Assembly: GCA_002347485.1 (NCBI GenBank)
Contig: DDXM01000025.1
Coordinates: forward strand, 1 to 63,798
Reading direction: 5' to 3'
Source of the DNA: Anaerolineaceae bacterium UBA2260
Lineage (GTDB): Bacteria > Chloroflexota > Anaerolineae > Anaerolineales > Anaerolineaceae
DNA length: 63,798 bases
Shown here: positions 1 to 9,070 of the stretch, piece after piece
Layout: every line of letters begins with the position of its first letter
Position numbering within the stretch: position 1 is the stretch's first letter
Program-made: the position numbers and the translations under genes
The notes under the pieces: model-generated
Seen by the model: the letters and a program-made list of their open reading frames with translations, nothing else
Told to the model about the DNA's origin: nothing
Databases searched by the model: none

Positions 1-50
1 TGCGCTATGGGCCCAGGTATTACTTGTGTTAATCGAGCCTGTCACTCTTG

Positions 51-123
51 TGGACCTGGGGGGATTCGAACCCCCGGCCTCTTCAGTGCGATTGAAGCGC
101 GCTCCCAACTGCGCTACAGGCCC
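51..123 (-). tRNA. tRNA-Ala (anticodon CGC)
   Basis: The minus strand folds into a 73-nt cloverleaf. It has a 7-bp acceptor stem (GGGCCTG with CAGGTCC), a D arm, an anticodon stem CTTCA/TGAAG with loop ATCGCAC (anticodon CGC, reads GCG), and a T arm with loop GTTCGAATCC. The third acceptor pair is G3-U70, the classic alanine identity element, and the discriminator is A. No CCA is encoded after the discriminator (next bases CAA), so the 3' end must be added by a CCA-adding enzyme; a candidate lies at 26350-29013. Confidence 0.95.
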
Positions 124-142
124 GTTCACAAAGGTACGAGGG

Positions 143-171
143 ATTTTAACCGAGACCTCGCCGAGTGTCAA
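143..171 (-). promoter_or_regulatory. Promoter of the tRNA-Ala gene
   Basis: Read on the minus strand: TTGACA (166-171), 17-bp spacer, TAAAAT (143-148). The start would be near 136, giving a leader of about 13 nt before the tRNA. Near-consensus sigma70-type promoter. Confidence 0.85.
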
Positions 172-198
172 GCATGATTATAAATGGAAATTTTGACA

Positions 199-236
199 TT
201 GACTAAATATTGTAAGTTGCTATAATTAGACAACTT
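199..236 (+). promoter_or_regulatory. Promoter with dyad over the -10 box, upstream of the FAD oxidoreductase
   Basis: TTGACT (199-204), 16-bp spacer, TATAAT (221-226); a second TTGACA directly precedes the -35 at 193-198. A 6-bp inverted repeat AAGTTG/CAACTT (214-219 and 231-236) brackets the -10 box, where a repressor could sit. The start near 233 leaves a leader of about 195 nt before the ATG at 428. The rest of 237-427 holds no recognised element besides the Shine-Dalgarno GAGGAG near 416-421. Confidence 0.75.
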
Positions 237-427
237 TTATTGGTTCCTTGATCCGAAAAACAACCTCAATCGGGAAAATATTAAAACTTTCTTATTGGTG
301 AGCCCGCAGTGGATTCATTCAACGTGCCACGTTAAAAACTAAAGAGAAAGGAGTGAATAAATTCTGCAATCCCGTATTTTTCGTTTAATTGTGATTAATC
401 ACGAAAAAAAAACATGAGGAGAAGAAA

Positions 428-1978
428 ATGAATACCGAAAAGAAAGAATTATCGCGCAGGAGTTTTCTGAAAGGAACTGCGTTGGGGGCTGCGGCACTGG
501 CTGGTAGCGGCGTTCTCGCCGGCTGCACAGCAAAACAGGCTGTCGATTCCGGATTGCCAGAAAATTGGGATAAAGAAACTGATATTATCGTTGTTGGTTT
601 TGGTGGTGCTGGCGCTTCTGCAGCCATCGCCGCACGTGAGGCTGGTGCCGAAGTGGTCATCCTGGAAAAACAAGGCGTCATGGGCGGCAGCACAGCCACC
701 AGTGGTGGCTTGGTATACGCCGCGGGGACTTCGGTGCAAAAAGCCAATGGCATCGAGGACAGCGCTGACAAGATGTTCGAGCATTACATGAACGCCGGTA
801 ATGGCTTTAACGATCCCGCGCTTTCACGTCTTGCCGCGGACGCATCTGCCGGAAACATCGAGAAACTCATCGCTCTAGGAGCCACCTTCCCCAGCGCGCC
901 TTCGGTCGCCGGTGCTGAATATCACGTCGGCAGTGAACCGATCGCCCGCGTGCACTCAGTGGTTTATGGTGAGTTAAGTGGTGGCGGTGCGTACTTCAGA
1001 GTATTGGAAGATGGTGCCCGGAACGCCGGCGCGGAAGTTCTGGAAGAAACCGAAGCCAAGGAGCTTGTTGTGGATGGTTCAAAACAGGTTGTCGGTGTCA
1101 AAGCTGTCAAGGCCGGAACCGAAATGTTCATAAAAGCCCGCAAGGGTGTCATCCTCACCACCGGTGGTTTCACCCGCAGCGAAGAAATGCTGCGCGCCTA
1201 CAGTGAGCAGGCTTTCTACTGCCAACCTCTCGGTGCACCGAACCTGACCGGTGATGGTCTCAAGATGGCGTTCGCGCTCGGCGCGGCTGCCAGCAATATC
1301 CATGAAGTTTTAGGTTGCCCAGGTCTCACCCTCCCCGGTAAGATCGCCGCAACCTACGCTTTCTGGACGTTCGGTACTGCCCCCGCTATTCTTGTAAACG
1401 CGAATGGCGAGCGGTTCGTAAATGAGTTTGGTTTCTACGATTGGAAGAACACCGAACTGCTCAAACAACCCGGTCGATTCTCCTTCTCGGTATTCGATGC
1501 TGCCACCCGCGATGCTGCCCCTGGTATGATCGTGACGGGTTTCAGCGAAGACCTCGAACAGGAAGTGGCTGACGGTATCGTACTGAAGGCTGATACTTTG
1601 GCTGAGTTGGCAGAAAAGATGGGAGTTCCCGCTGATCGCTTTGAAGCCACCATCGCCAAATACAACGAAGATTGCGCAGCCGGAGTGGATACCCTTTTCG
1701 GACGTCCCTTCCTGCTTACCCCCATTGAAACAGGACCCTTCTACGCGTTTAAGACCTTCCCCACCATGTTCGATACCATGGGCGGGTTGAAGATCAATGA
1801 GAACGCCCAGGTGATCGATGTTTGGGGTAATGTTATCTCCAGGCTTTACGCAGCTGGCAACGTGGCAGGTGGCGTGCTCGGTGAGCACTATACCGGCAGT
1901 GGTTCCGCGCTCAACGCAGGCATGACCTTCGGCTTCATCGCAGGCAAGCACGCGTCTACACTCGAAGCCTTAGCGTAA
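428..1978 (+). CDS. Tat-exported FAD-binding (fumarate reductase flavoprotein-like) oxidoreductase
   Basis: 516 residues. The N-terminus has a twin-arginine signal (SRRSFLKG, residues 10-17) and then an LAGC lipobox ending at Cys33, so the mature protein is probably an extracytoplasmic lipoprotein exported already folded with its cofactor. The dinucleotide-binding motif GFGGAGASAAIAAREAG starts near residue 57 and is followed by the acidic E of VVILEK. The C-terminus carries the FAD-closing GLKINENAQVID and GNVAGGVLGEHYTGSGSAL blocks typical of the FAD_binding_2/flavocytochrome c family (fumarate, urocanate, KSTD-type reductases). No haem CXXCH or FMN-attachment domain is present, so the electron donor and substrate are not evident. 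It stands alone between its own promoter and a terminator. Start chosen at ATG 428 after GAGGAGAAGAAA. Confidence 0.85.
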   Translation: MNTEKKELSRRSFLKGTALGAAALAGSGVLAGCTAKQAVDSGLPENWDKETDIIVVGFGGAGASAAIAAREAGAEVVILEKQGVMGGSTATSGGLVYAAGTSVQKANGIEDSADKMFEHYMNAGNGFNDPALSRLAADASAGNIEKLIALGATFPSAPSVAGAEYHVGSEPIARVHSVVYGELSGGGAYFRVLEDGARNAGAEVLEETEAKELVVDGSKQVVGVKAVKAGTEMFIKARKGVILTTGGFTRSEEMLRAYSEQAFYCQPLGAPNLTGDGLKMAFALGAAASNIHEVLGCPGLTLPGKIAATYAFWTFGTAPAILVNANGERFVNEFGFYDWKNTELLKQPGRFSFSVFDAATRDAAPGMIVTGFSEDLEQEVADGIVLKADTLAELAEKMGVPADRFEATIAKYNEDCAAGVDTLFGRPFLLTPIETGPFYAFKTFPTMFDTMGGLKINENAQVIDVWGNVISRLYAAGNVAGGVLGEHYTGSGSALNAGMTFGFIAGKHASTLEALA

Positions 1979-2022
1979 GCCTAAAAACAAAAGCACGCCT
2001 TTTCTAACAAACGATGTAAACG

Positions 2023-2058
2023 AAAGCGGGATGAATGAATCATCCCGCTTTCTGTTTT
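2023..2058 (+). terminator. Intrinsic terminator after the FAD oxidoreductase
   Basis: Perfect 12-bp stem AAAGCGGGATGA / TCATCCCGCTTT (2023-2034, 2040-2051) with a 5-nt loop, followed by CTGTTTT. Confidence 0.9.
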
Positions 2059-2110
2059 AGAATCAAAAAATGATATTTCAGTCCCGTTCCTTTTTCAAGA
2101 GTTTTCGGCT

Positions 2111-2139
2111 TTGCATAAAGAAAACCTTCAGGCTATAAT
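2111..2139 (+). promoter_or_regulatory. Promoter of the M24 peptidase operon
   Basis: TTGCAT (2111-2116), 17-bp spacer, TATAAT (2134-2139). Transcription would begin near 2146, which excludes the in-frame TTG at 2111 as a start codon and supports the ATG at 2159. Confidence 0.75.
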
Positions 2140-2158
2140 TCCCAAAGGGAGTAAGCAC

Positions 2159-3262
2159 ATGAACGAAGCGAGATTCAACCGATTGCAGGCACTGATGCAC
2201 CAGCATAAACTGGATACCATCGCACTGAACCCCGGGCCTACCCTCACTTACCTGACAGGTTTACACTTCCACCTGATGGAACGCCCTACAGTCTTCCTCT
2301 TTCAAAGGGGACATAAACCCTTGCTGATCCTGCCCCAACTCGAGATGGCAAAACTTACCGGCATTGATATCCCCATGCACACCATCCCATTTTCAGATGA
2401 CCCTGCCACCTGGCCGGATACTTTCAGAACGGCTTTCAAACACATGGACCTGGAAGGTGCGCGCATCGGTCTCGAATCCACGCGCATGCGCTTCCTGGAA
2501 TTGACCTATCTCCAGCAATCCGCCCCCACCGCTCAATTCATCGCCGCGGAACAAGTGTTGGGCGATTTGCGCATTCTCAAGGAAGCAACGGAGATCAACG
2601 AGATGCGCCGCGCGGTGAGGATCGCACAGCAAGCGCTCGCGGCAACCCTTCCGATGATCAAGGCGGGTGTTACAGAAAAGGAAATCGCCGGTGCGTTGAC
2701 CCTGGAACTGCTCCGGCTCGGTTCAGACCCCGAGCTGCCCTTTGCTCCCATCGTGGCCAGTGGACCTAACAGCGCCAATCCCCACGCCGTGCCAACCGAA
2801 CGTAAATTGGAGCTTGGCGACATGCTCGTCATCGATTGGGGTGCCCGCTCAAATGGATACTGTTCCGACCTGACCCGCACCTTCGCGATCGGCCGCATCG
2901 ACCCGGATCTGGAGAATATCTACAATGCCGTGCTGCTCGCGAACATAACCGGCAGGGCAGAAGGCAGACCCGGCATCGCTGCCGGTGACGTAGATCGCGC
3001 GGCGAGGTTAAGTATCGAAAAAGCCGGGTTTGGAGAATTCTTCACCCATCGCACCGGGCACGGCCTGGGTCTGGAAGATCACGAAACTCCCTACATCTTT
3101 GCCGGTAACCCAGTAGTGCTCGAACCAGGCATGACGTACACGGTCGAACCGGGAATTTACCTGCCGGGACGGGGTGGGGTGCGCATCGAGGACAACATGC
3201 TCGTCACACTCGATGGCGCAGAATCTCTGAGCGATTATCCACGCGAATTGACCATCCTGTAA
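2159..3262 (+). CDS. M24 family metallopeptidase (Xaa-Pro dipeptidase/aminopeptidase-like)
   Basis: 367 residues from the ATG at 2159, which has GGGAG about 8 nt upstream. The N-terminal creatinase/prolidase domain (residues about 5-130) precedes a pita-bread catalytic domain. The five metal ligands of M24 are visible: the two Asp in VIDWGARSNGYCSDLTRTF, His in HRTGHGLGLEDHE, and the two Glu in TVEPGIYLPG and GGVRIEDNMLV. It is therefore expected to be an active cytoplasmic dinuclear-metal peptidase cleaving Xaa-Pro bonds; exact specificity cannot be read. First gene of a tight run with the esterase 15 bp downstream and the transporter and hydrolase that follow. Confidence 0.9.
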   Translation: MNEARFNRLQALMHQHKLDTIALNPGPTLTYLTGLHFHLMERPTVFLFQRGHKPLLILPQLEMAKLTGIDIPMHTIPFSDDPATWPDTFRTAFKHMDLEGARIGLESTRMRFLELTYLQQSAPTAQFIAAEQVLGDLRILKEATEINEMRRAVRIAQQALAATLPMIKAGVTEKEIAGALTLELLRLGSDPELPFAPIVASGPNSANPHAVPTERKLELGDMLVIDWGARSNGYCSDLTRTFAIGRIDPDLENIYNAVLLANITGRAEGRPGIAAGDVDRAARLSIEKAGFGEFFTHRTGHGLGLEDHETPYIFAGNPVVLEPGMTYTVEPGIYLPGRGGVRIEDNMLVTLDGAESLSDYPRELTIL

Positions 3263-3277
3263 AAGGAGCCTCTGCCC

Positions 3278-4036
3278 ATGCATCGACCTCTCACCATTGC
3301 AACCGCTGAACCGTTCTTTTTACCCGGTGGGGATACCGGATGCCTGTTGATCCATGGTTTTACCGGCACACCTAAAGAGATGCGTATGTTGGGTGACTCA
3401 CTTGCAGCCTCCGGTTATACCGTTCTGGCGCCCAGGCTTTTCGGGCACGCCACGCATCCCGAAGCGATGGGCAGGGTGCGTTGGCAGGATTGGCTGGCAT
3501 CAGTCGAGGACGGTCTAAACCTGTTAAGTGGATGCACAAAACGCCAGGTTGTGATGGGGCTTTCGATGGGTGGCGTGTTGTCCCTCCTTGCCGCAGCCCG
3601 CTATGATGTTGAGGGGGTGGTTACCTTTTCTGCGCCAGGCAACTTACCTGATGACCCACGAAGTTTCCTGCTCCCGGTTCTGGGCTGGTTAAATTTGCGT
3701 ATCAGCAAGGGAACACCTGATTGGCGAAATCATCAAGCTGAAAGCGATCACGTGGATTACCCATACTATCCCTCGCGCGCGATCGTGGAACTCAACAAGC
3801 TGATCAAAGTGATGCGCCAGGAGTTGCCGCACGTTAAAATCCCGGTACTCCTCGTGCAATCCAGGCAGGATAAATCAATTCCCGCTGACAGTATGGACTC
3901 GATCTTCCGCGCGATCAACTCAAAAGACAAAACAAAATTTTGGGTGGAAAATAGCGGGCATGTGGTGATTCGGGAACCAGAGCGGGAAAAGATCTTTTCA
4001 GAGGTCAAATCCTTTCTGCGGCGGATCACCGTATGA
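3278..4036 (+). CDS. Alpha/beta hydrolase, carboxylesterase/monoacylglycerol lipase-like
   Basis: 252 residues, starting at ATG 3278 after AGGAG. It shows the alpha/beta-hydrolase oxyanion segment LLIHGFTGTPKEM (residues about 22-34), the nucleophile elbow GLSMGG (Ser near residue 95), a late acid in VLLVQSRQDKSIPAD, and the catalytic His in NSGHVVIREPE. Size and motif pattern match the COG1647 esterase family (Est30-type), cytoplasmic, acting on short or medium acyl esters. Its stop overlaps the start of the MFS gene (ATGA), so the two are probably co-translated. Confidence 0.85.
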   Translation: MHRPLTIATAEPFFLPGGDTGCLLIHGFTGTPKEMRMLGDSLAASGYTVLAPRLFGHATHPEAMGRVRWQDWLASVEDGLNLLSGCTKRQVVMGLSMGGVLSLLAAARYDVEGVVTFSAPGNLPDDPRSFLLPVLGWLNLRISKGTPDWRNHQAESDHVDYPYYPSRAIVELNKLIKVMRQELPHVKIPVLLVQSRQDKSIPADSMDSIFRAINSKDKTKFWVENSGHVVIREPEREKIFSEVKSFLRRITV

Positions 4037-5193
4037 ACCGCAACCTGCTCTTGGTTGCCATATCCCTCTTCGCCTGGGGCGCGGGAGAGGGTCTTTTTAT
4101 TTACTTTCAACCCCTATACCTGCAACAATTGGGGGCAGACCCCCTTTTGACAGGAGCAGTGTTCGGTGCGATGGGCGCCGCCACGGCGATCTCGCAGATT
4201 CCCGCAGGGTATCTTTCAGACAGGATTGGTGCGCGCTCTCTCATGTGGGCTTCCTGGTTGCTGGGCGCGATTTCAGCCTGGATAATGGCGTTAGCCAACT
4301 CCTTGCCAGTTTTCATCATTGGATTGATCCTTTATGGGCTCACCGGTTCTGTGATGGCGCCAATGAACAGCTACATCACCACAGTGCGCGGCAGGTATAG
4401 CATCGGCAAAGCGCTCACCTTTACCTCTGGTTTATACAACATTGGCGCGATACTCGGTCCGATCAGCGGTGGTTTAATCGCTGACCTGCTCGGATTGAGA
4501 AACGTATACATTATTGCTGCGATCATGTTTGTGATTTCAACCGTGATTGTCCTGTTTATCGAGAAGGATCCCAGCCCACACCACGCTGACCTGCAATCAG
4601 TCAACGGCATGGGGATCTTAAAAAACACCCGCTTCCTCATGTTTCTTGGCATCACACTGCTGACGATCTTTGCCATCTACCTGCCGCAACCTTTCACCCC
4701 CAGCTTCCTGCAAAACCAGCAGGGTCTCTCACTTTCGACCATCGGGGTTTTTGGAGCCATTGGCAGCCTGGGGAACGCGGTTGCCATGCTCACCCTCGGC
4801 AACCTCAACGCCTTCACTGCATTCGTCATTGGACAGGGGTGGGTGTTGCTGTTTTCGATCATCTACCTCACCGCCGATCTGCCTGCCTGGTTTGGGCTGG
4901 GGTACTTCTTCATCGGTGGGTACCGTTTGTGCCGCGCGATGGTCCTCGCGATCGCGCGTGAATTTATACATCCAAAGCAGACCGGTCTGGCTTACGGCAT
5001 GGTGGAAACCATGAACGCCGTCGCCGTGATCATCGCCCCCGCGTTGGCAGGTTATCTTTACAAACAGGATCCATATTCCATTTATCGCGTATCGATCCTC
5101 TTGATCGGCATCGTTCTGGCGATGAATATTATCATTCATTTCCTAATCAAAAGAAGAAACAATAGTGTCGCTGAAATTACACCTGCAAATTAG
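4033..5193 (+). CDS. MFS transporter
   Basis: 386 residues, about 12 hydrophobic segments. The loop between the second and third segments reads GYLSDRIGARSLMW, a variant of the major facilitator motif A (GxLaDrxGrk). Residues such as PMNSYITTVRG near the middle and the C-terminal repeat fit the 12-TM fold. Substrate unknown; drug- or sugar-efflux-like members have this length. ATG 4033 overlaps the esterase stop by 4 bp, and its 3' end overlaps the next gene by 29 bp, so the four genes from 2159 to 5812 look like one operon. Confidence 0.85.
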   Translation: MNRNLLLVAISLFAWGAGEGLFIYFQPLYLQQLGADPLLTGAVFGAMGAATAISQIPAGYLSDRIGARSLMWASWLLGAISAWIMALANSLPVFIIGLILYGLTGSVMAPMNSYITTVRGRYSIGKALTFTSGLYNIGAILGPISGGLIADLLGLRNVYIIAAIMFVISTVIVLFIEKDPSPHHADLQSVNGMGILKNTRFLMFLGITLLTIFAIYLPQPFTPSFLQNQQGLSLSTIGVFGAIGSLGNAVAMLTLGNLNAFTAFVIGQGWVLLFSIIYLTADLPAWFGLGYFFIGGYRLCRAMVLAIAREFIHPKQTGLAYGMVETMNAVAVIIAPALAGYLYKQDPYSIYRVSILLIGIVLAMNIIIHFLIKRRNNSVAEITPAN

Positions 5194-5812
5194 TGGTCCT
5201 CTGGAAAATAACGTCATCATCCTGCAGGATGAAACGAGCGGGGAAGGCATCCTCTTCGATCCATCCTTTGACCTGCATGATACGCTTGAGATAATCGATA
5301 CAGAAAAGATCACAATTACCTCGATCCTGTTTACCCATGGTCACTTCGATCACTTCGCCGGCCTGACATACCTGTTGACCCGGCTTGATTCCGCTCCCCG
5401 GGTGGGGCTCCACCCCTCAGACCTTCCACTTTGGCGCCAGGGAGGCGGTGCGTCACAATTCAGGATCCCGATCGAACCTCCCGCAGAGCCAAACCTTCTT
5501 CTGGAACATGGGCAGCGATTACGCATAGGGATACACACGCTTGAGGTACGCCACACCCCGGGTCACTCTCCTGGTTCGGTCATTTTCTACATCCCCGCGA
5601 TCCAAACAGCGATCGTAGGCGACCTCATCTTTTACCGCGGGGTTGGCCGTACCGACCTCGATGGAGGGAGTTTTGAGAGCCTGAGACACAGTATCGAAAC
5701 ACAGGTTTTCACCCTCCCCGCTGACACGATCCTCGTTCCTGGGCACGGCCGGAACACCAGCGTCACCGAAGAAATGCGCTACAATCCATACGTTGGTGCC
5801 AGCGCGGATTGA
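5165..5812 (+). CDS. MBL-fold metallo-hydrolase (glyoxalase II-like)
   Basis: 215 residues with GTG start inside the end of the MFS gene. The metal motif THGHFDHFAG (HxHxDH, residues about 56-65) is complete, followed by the third His in HTPGHSPGS, the bridging Asp in VGDLIFYRGVGRTDL, and the last His in LVPGHGRNTSV. All ligands of a binuclear-zinc metallo-beta-lactamase-fold hydrolase are present. The pattern is closest to hydroxyacylglutathione-hydrolase-like thioesterases (YcbL-type). Cytoplasmic, no signal peptide. Confidence 0.85.
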   Translation: MSLKLHLQISGPLENNVIILQDETSGEGILFDPSFDLHDTLEIIDTEKITITSILFTHGHFDHFAGLTYLLTRLDSAPRVGLHPSDLPLWRQGGGASQFRIPIEPPAEPNLLLEHGQRLRIGIHTLEVRHTPGHSPGSVIFYIPAIQTAIVGDLIFYRGVGRTDLDGGSFESLRHSIETQVFTLPADTILVPGHGRNTSVTEEMRYNPYVGASAD

Positions 5813-5861
5813 ACTCAACAGAACCAATTTGGGTTTCAATACGTCTTATAAGCAACGGAAA

Positions 5862-6806
5862 ATGAGATCCATTATTCGTGTTTATTATTTGATCGTTGTG
5901 GCGATATTTACCGTGCTTTCAAGCGGTTGTGTGGTCATATCCAATACCGCCCCCACACAAGCATCGGTGGCGACGACAACGCCGTTTCAACCCGCACCGA
6001 TCACGCCAACCCCTCAGATCTATCCAACCGACACCCCCCCTATTGCTACCGCACCCCCCCTTCCCCCGACATCGGAGCCTACGATGACGAACGAACCAGT
6101 TGATTCTGGTCCAGCGATTGACCCTACCGAGACCTTCGATGAAACCGAATCGATCACTGTGCCGATCCTTCTCTACCACCATGTTTCTGACACGATCGAC
6201 TCCCAGTACAATGTCCGCCCTGCGCGTTTCGCCGAGCAGATGAAATGGTTGTATGATCGTGGCTATTCGACAGTCACGATCGCTGACGTGGCAAGCGCGA
6301 TCCGTTACGGAACGGAATTGCCTGCCCGCCCTGTGGTTTTGACCTTCGATGATGGTTACCTGGACGTGTATCAGAACGCCTATCCAATCCTGCAGCAGTA
6401 TGGCTTTGTGGCTACTTTCTACATCATCGCCAATACCGTGGACGCCGCCGGAAGCCTCAATACCAGGAAACTGCAAAAGCTGCTCGCCAGCGGTTGGGAG
6501 ATCGGTTCGCACAGCATGACCCATGCCGACCTCACGACGGATAGCGATTGGGAAAATGAGATCATCAACGCCAGGTTGGTGCTGGAAGAAAAGCTGGATA
6601 CAGAAATCCGCACCTTTGCCTACCCGTATGGAAAAGCAAATGATGCCCTGAAGACTTACACTCTTAATGCGGGCTACTCAGCCGCGGTCGGTCTGGGATC
6701 GATCATGGAGCACAATCACAACACGCTGTTCTTCCTGCACCGCAAGGAGATTAAGAGCTGGTACGAGCTTGATTTCTTCGAAGAGTTCATGCCCTGGACA
6801 GATTAA
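5862..6806 (+). CDS. Polysaccharide deacetylase (NodB domain) lipoprotein
   Basis: 314 residues from ATG 5862; an in-frame upstream start at 5793 would bury the signal peptide, so I prefer the later one. The N-terminus is a lipoprotein signal (VVAIFTVLSSGC), followed by a Pro/Thr-rich linker of about 60 residues. The NodB/CE4 domain shows VPILLYHHVSD, the metal/catalytic motif TFDDGYLD, HSMTHADL (the HxxxH pair) and FAYPYGK. It should remove acetyl groups from an envelope or extracellular polysaccharide, anchored outside the membrane. It ends at a bidirectional terminator facing rny. Confidence 0.85.
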   Translation: MRSIIRVYYLIVVAIFTVLSSGCVVISNTAPTQASVATTTPFQPAPITPTPQIYPTDTPPIATAPPLPPTSEPTMTNEPVDSGPAIDPTETFDETESITVPILLYHHVSDTIDSQYNVRPARFAEQMKWLYDRGYSTVTIADVASAIRYGTELPARPVVLTFDDGYLDVYQNAYPILQQYGFVATFYIIANTVDAAGSLNTRKLQKLLASGWEIGSHSMTHADLTTDSDWENEIINARLVLEEKLDTEIRTFAYPYGKANDALKTYTLNAGYSAAVGLGSIMEHNHNTLFFLHRKEIKSWYELDFFEEFMPWTD

Positions 6807-6840
6807 AAAAAAGGCTCTCCAATAAAGAAGAGCCTTTACA
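6804..6840. terminator. Bidirectional terminator between the deacetylase and rny
   Basis: Stem AAAGGCTCT/AGAGCCTTT (6810-6818, 6829-6837) flanked by an A-run on the left, so it can act on both convergent genes. Confidence 0.8.
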
Positions 6841-6855
6841 AATCCTCAATGGGAT

Positions 6856-8397
6856 TTACTTGGCGAATTCAACCGCGCGAGTTTCCCGGATTACAGTTAC
6901 TTTTATCTGACCGGGGTACTGCATCGTTTCTTCCACTTTTTTGGCGATATCCCGCGCCAAACGGGTGGACGCCAGGTCATCGATCTCCTCCGGCTGTACG
7001 ATGATACGCACTTCGCGTCCCGCCTGGATGGCATAGCTTTGCTGCACACCCTTGAACGAGTTAGCGATTTCCTCCAGCGCGCGCAAGCGCTTGATGTATT
7101 GTTCCAGGTCCTCACGCCTGGCGCCCGGGCGGGCACCGGAGATGGCGTCAGCGGCTTCAACGATCACCGCCTCGATGGATTCCTGCTCCACCTCGTGGTG
7201 ATGAGATGCCATGGCGTTCACAACCCTGGAATTAACCCCGTAGCGGCGGGCGAAATCCGCGCCCAGTTGAGCATGGGTTCCCTCGGTATTGTGGTCCATC
7301 GCCTTGCCCAGGTCATGCAACAGACCGCCAGCCCTTGCCACTTCCACATCCGCACCTAATTCAGCAGCGAGCACCGCGGAAAGACGCGCGACTTCCACCG
7401 CATGCGCCAGTTGGTTCTGACCATAGGAAGTACGGAACTTCAAGCGCCCCAGCATTTTCAAAATTTCAGGGTGCAAACCGGCGACCCCGGCGTCAAATGC
7501 AGCTTCTTCGCCAGCCTCGACGATGGCTTTCTCCACTTCTTTTTCTTCCTCGTTGAGGATCTTCTCAATGTGGGCAGGATGGATCCGTCCATCCAGGATG
7601 AGCCTGTCAAGCGATCGGCGGGCAATTTCGCGCCTGACCGGGTCGAAACAGGAAATGGTCACCGCTTCGGGCGTATCATCCACGATCACGTCCACCCCGG
7701 CCGCCTGTTCAAAGGCACGGATATTGCGTCCATTCCGACCCACGATGCGGCCTTTCATCTCCTCGTTCGGTAACATCACCAGCGATGTGGAAACGCTCAC
7801 AACATGTTCAGACGCGACCCGCTGAATGGCATCGGTGATGATCTCCCGAGCGCGTTTTTCGCCTTCGGCGCGGGCTTCTCCCTCGATCTGCCGGATGATG
7901 CGCGCCATATCGTTGCGCGCTTCCTTCTCAGCCTCGTTCAACAGAACCTGCTTCGCCTCTTCCATCGACATCTGACCGATGCGTTGGAGCTCTTCCAATT
8001 GGTCTGAATACAATTTTTCGATCTCGTTGGCGCGTTTATCGAGCGCGCTCTGACGCTTGTTCAGGTTTTGTTCGCGTTGCTCCAGCCGCTCAATGCGGTG
8101 ATCCAATTCAGCGCGGCGTTTTTGCTGGCGGTCATCCTCACGCATGATATCCTGCCGGCGACGCGTGATTTCGTTGTCCGATTCCTGCAGGATCTTGAGC
8201 GCTTTATCCCTTGCTTCAATCTCGATCATTTTGGCTTTTTCAGTCGCCGCCTGGATCAAGTTATCGGATTTTTCCATTTGTTCTTTCTTGAAGCGCGCTA
8301 CATAGAATCTTACCAGGAGTATCGTCAGAACCGCGATCAGGACCAACGACGCGATCACGACGATAAATATGGTGCCTATTTCAGGTGGTTGTCTCAT
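6856..8397 (-). CDS. rny: Ribonuclease Y
   Basis: 513 residues, the usual length. It has one N-terminal membrane segment (IFIVVIASLVLIAVLTILLV), a long charged coiled coil (about 30-200), a KH domain with GRIVGRNGRNIRAFE, and an HD phosphohydrolase domain with LLHDLGKAMDH and the downstream SHHHEVEQES. It is the membrane-anchored endoribonuclease that starts mRNA decay in many bacteria; PNPase at 39876 is a natural partner. Its start overlaps the recX stop by 4 bp (ATGA), so the two are co-transcribed. Confidence 0.97.
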   Translation of the reverse strand: MRQPPEIGTIFIVVIASLVLIAVLTILLVRFYVARFKKEQMEKSDNLIQAATEKAKMIEIEARDKALKILQESDNEITRRRQDIMREDDRQQKRRAELDHRIERLEQREQNLNKRQSALDKRANEIEKLYSDQLEELQRIGQMSMEEAKQVLLNEAEKEARNDMARIIRQIEGEARAEGEKRAREIITDAIQRVASEHVVSVSTSLVMLPNEEMKGRIVGRNGRNIRAFEQAAGVDVIVDDTPEAVTISCFDPVRREIARRSLDRLILDGRIHPAHIEKILNEEEKEVEKAIVEAGEEAAFDAGVAGLHPEILKMLGRLKFRTSYGQNQLAHAVEVARLSAVLAAELGADVEVARAGGLLHDLGKAMDHNTEGTHAQLGADFARRYGVNSRVVNAMASHHHEVEQESIEAVIVEAADAISGARPGARREDLEQYIKRLRALEEIANSFKGVQQSYAIQAGREVRIIVQPEEIDDLASTRLARDIAKKVEETMQYPGQIKVTVIRETRAVEFAK

Positions 8398-9065
8398 TTT
8401 TCAAAATCCTCATTATCAATATTTGTATTAAGCGTTGCGGAAGCCTGTGTCTCCCAGAGTGTTTTTACGATCGGGGCAATGGTGGCGTATGAAAAACCAC
8501 GCCTGGCTAGAAAACCGCTCAACCGGTTTTTGAAGGTCAACCAATCCAGCCCGTTTAATCTTCGGGCGTACTGGATGGCTGCTTTCTTCGCCAGCTCCTC
8601 TTCTCCAGGTAACTCCTTCAACGCAGAATCGATGTGTGGTTCTGTGATACCTTTTGATCTTAACTCGTAGCGTAATAATCTTCGACCCCGTGGATGAAAC
8701 TCATTCCGACTTTCAACCCACATACGGGCAAAAGCTTCGTCTTTAACCAGGTTCGCGTCGGTTAATTTTTCAACTACCTGGTCGATCTGATCAGGTTGAA
8801 AACCTTTATCGGTTAACCTTTGCCTGATCTCTTTTTCGCTGCGGGGCCGGTAATTTAGCAGATCAAGCGCGCGTTGAAATGCCACTTCCAACGCGTCCTT
8901 CTCCAGCAACTGTTTGATCCGTTCCTCAGTGAGTCGGTCCCCGGGCTTCAGCCAGGCTGCCACCAGCCTGGATAGTCCAAAAGCGAACTCCCCATCCAGG
9001 TCAATATTCACCCGTTGAGGATTGCGCTTTTGACCTTTAATCGCAGTTATCACCCGCTCCATCAT
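8394..9065 (-). CDS. recX: RecX family regulatory protein
   Basis: 223 residues. It is built of repeated three-helix units recognisable by ALDLLNYRPRSEKEIRQRLTDKGF and RMWVESRNEFHPRGRRLLRYELRSKGI, typical RecX motifs. RecX binds and modulates RecA filaments. recA is not adjacent here; recX is instead paired with rny, an arrangement I do not read as functional. Start ATG 9065; a second ATG is one codon downstream. Confidence 0.9.
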   Translation of the reverse strand: MMERVITAIKGQKRNPQRVNIDLDGEFAFGLSRLVAAWLKPGDRLTEERIKQLLEKDALEVAFQRALDLLNYRPRSEKEIRQRLTDKGFQPDQIDQVVEKLTDANLVKDEAFARMWVESRNEFHPRGRRLLRYELRSKGITEPHIDSALKELPGEEELAKKAAIQYARRLNGLDWLTFKNRLSGFLARRGFSYATIAPIVKTLWETQASATLNTNIDNEDFEK

Positions 9066-9070
9066 CCCTT

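Noticed and set aside
1310..1951. 213-codon open frame on the minus strand
   Set aside because: Antisense to the conserved FAD oxidoreductase, no domain, no ribosome-binding site.
2111..2158. Upstream TTG start for the M24 peptidase
   Set aside because: The TTG forms the -35 box of the promoter; the transcript would start after it.
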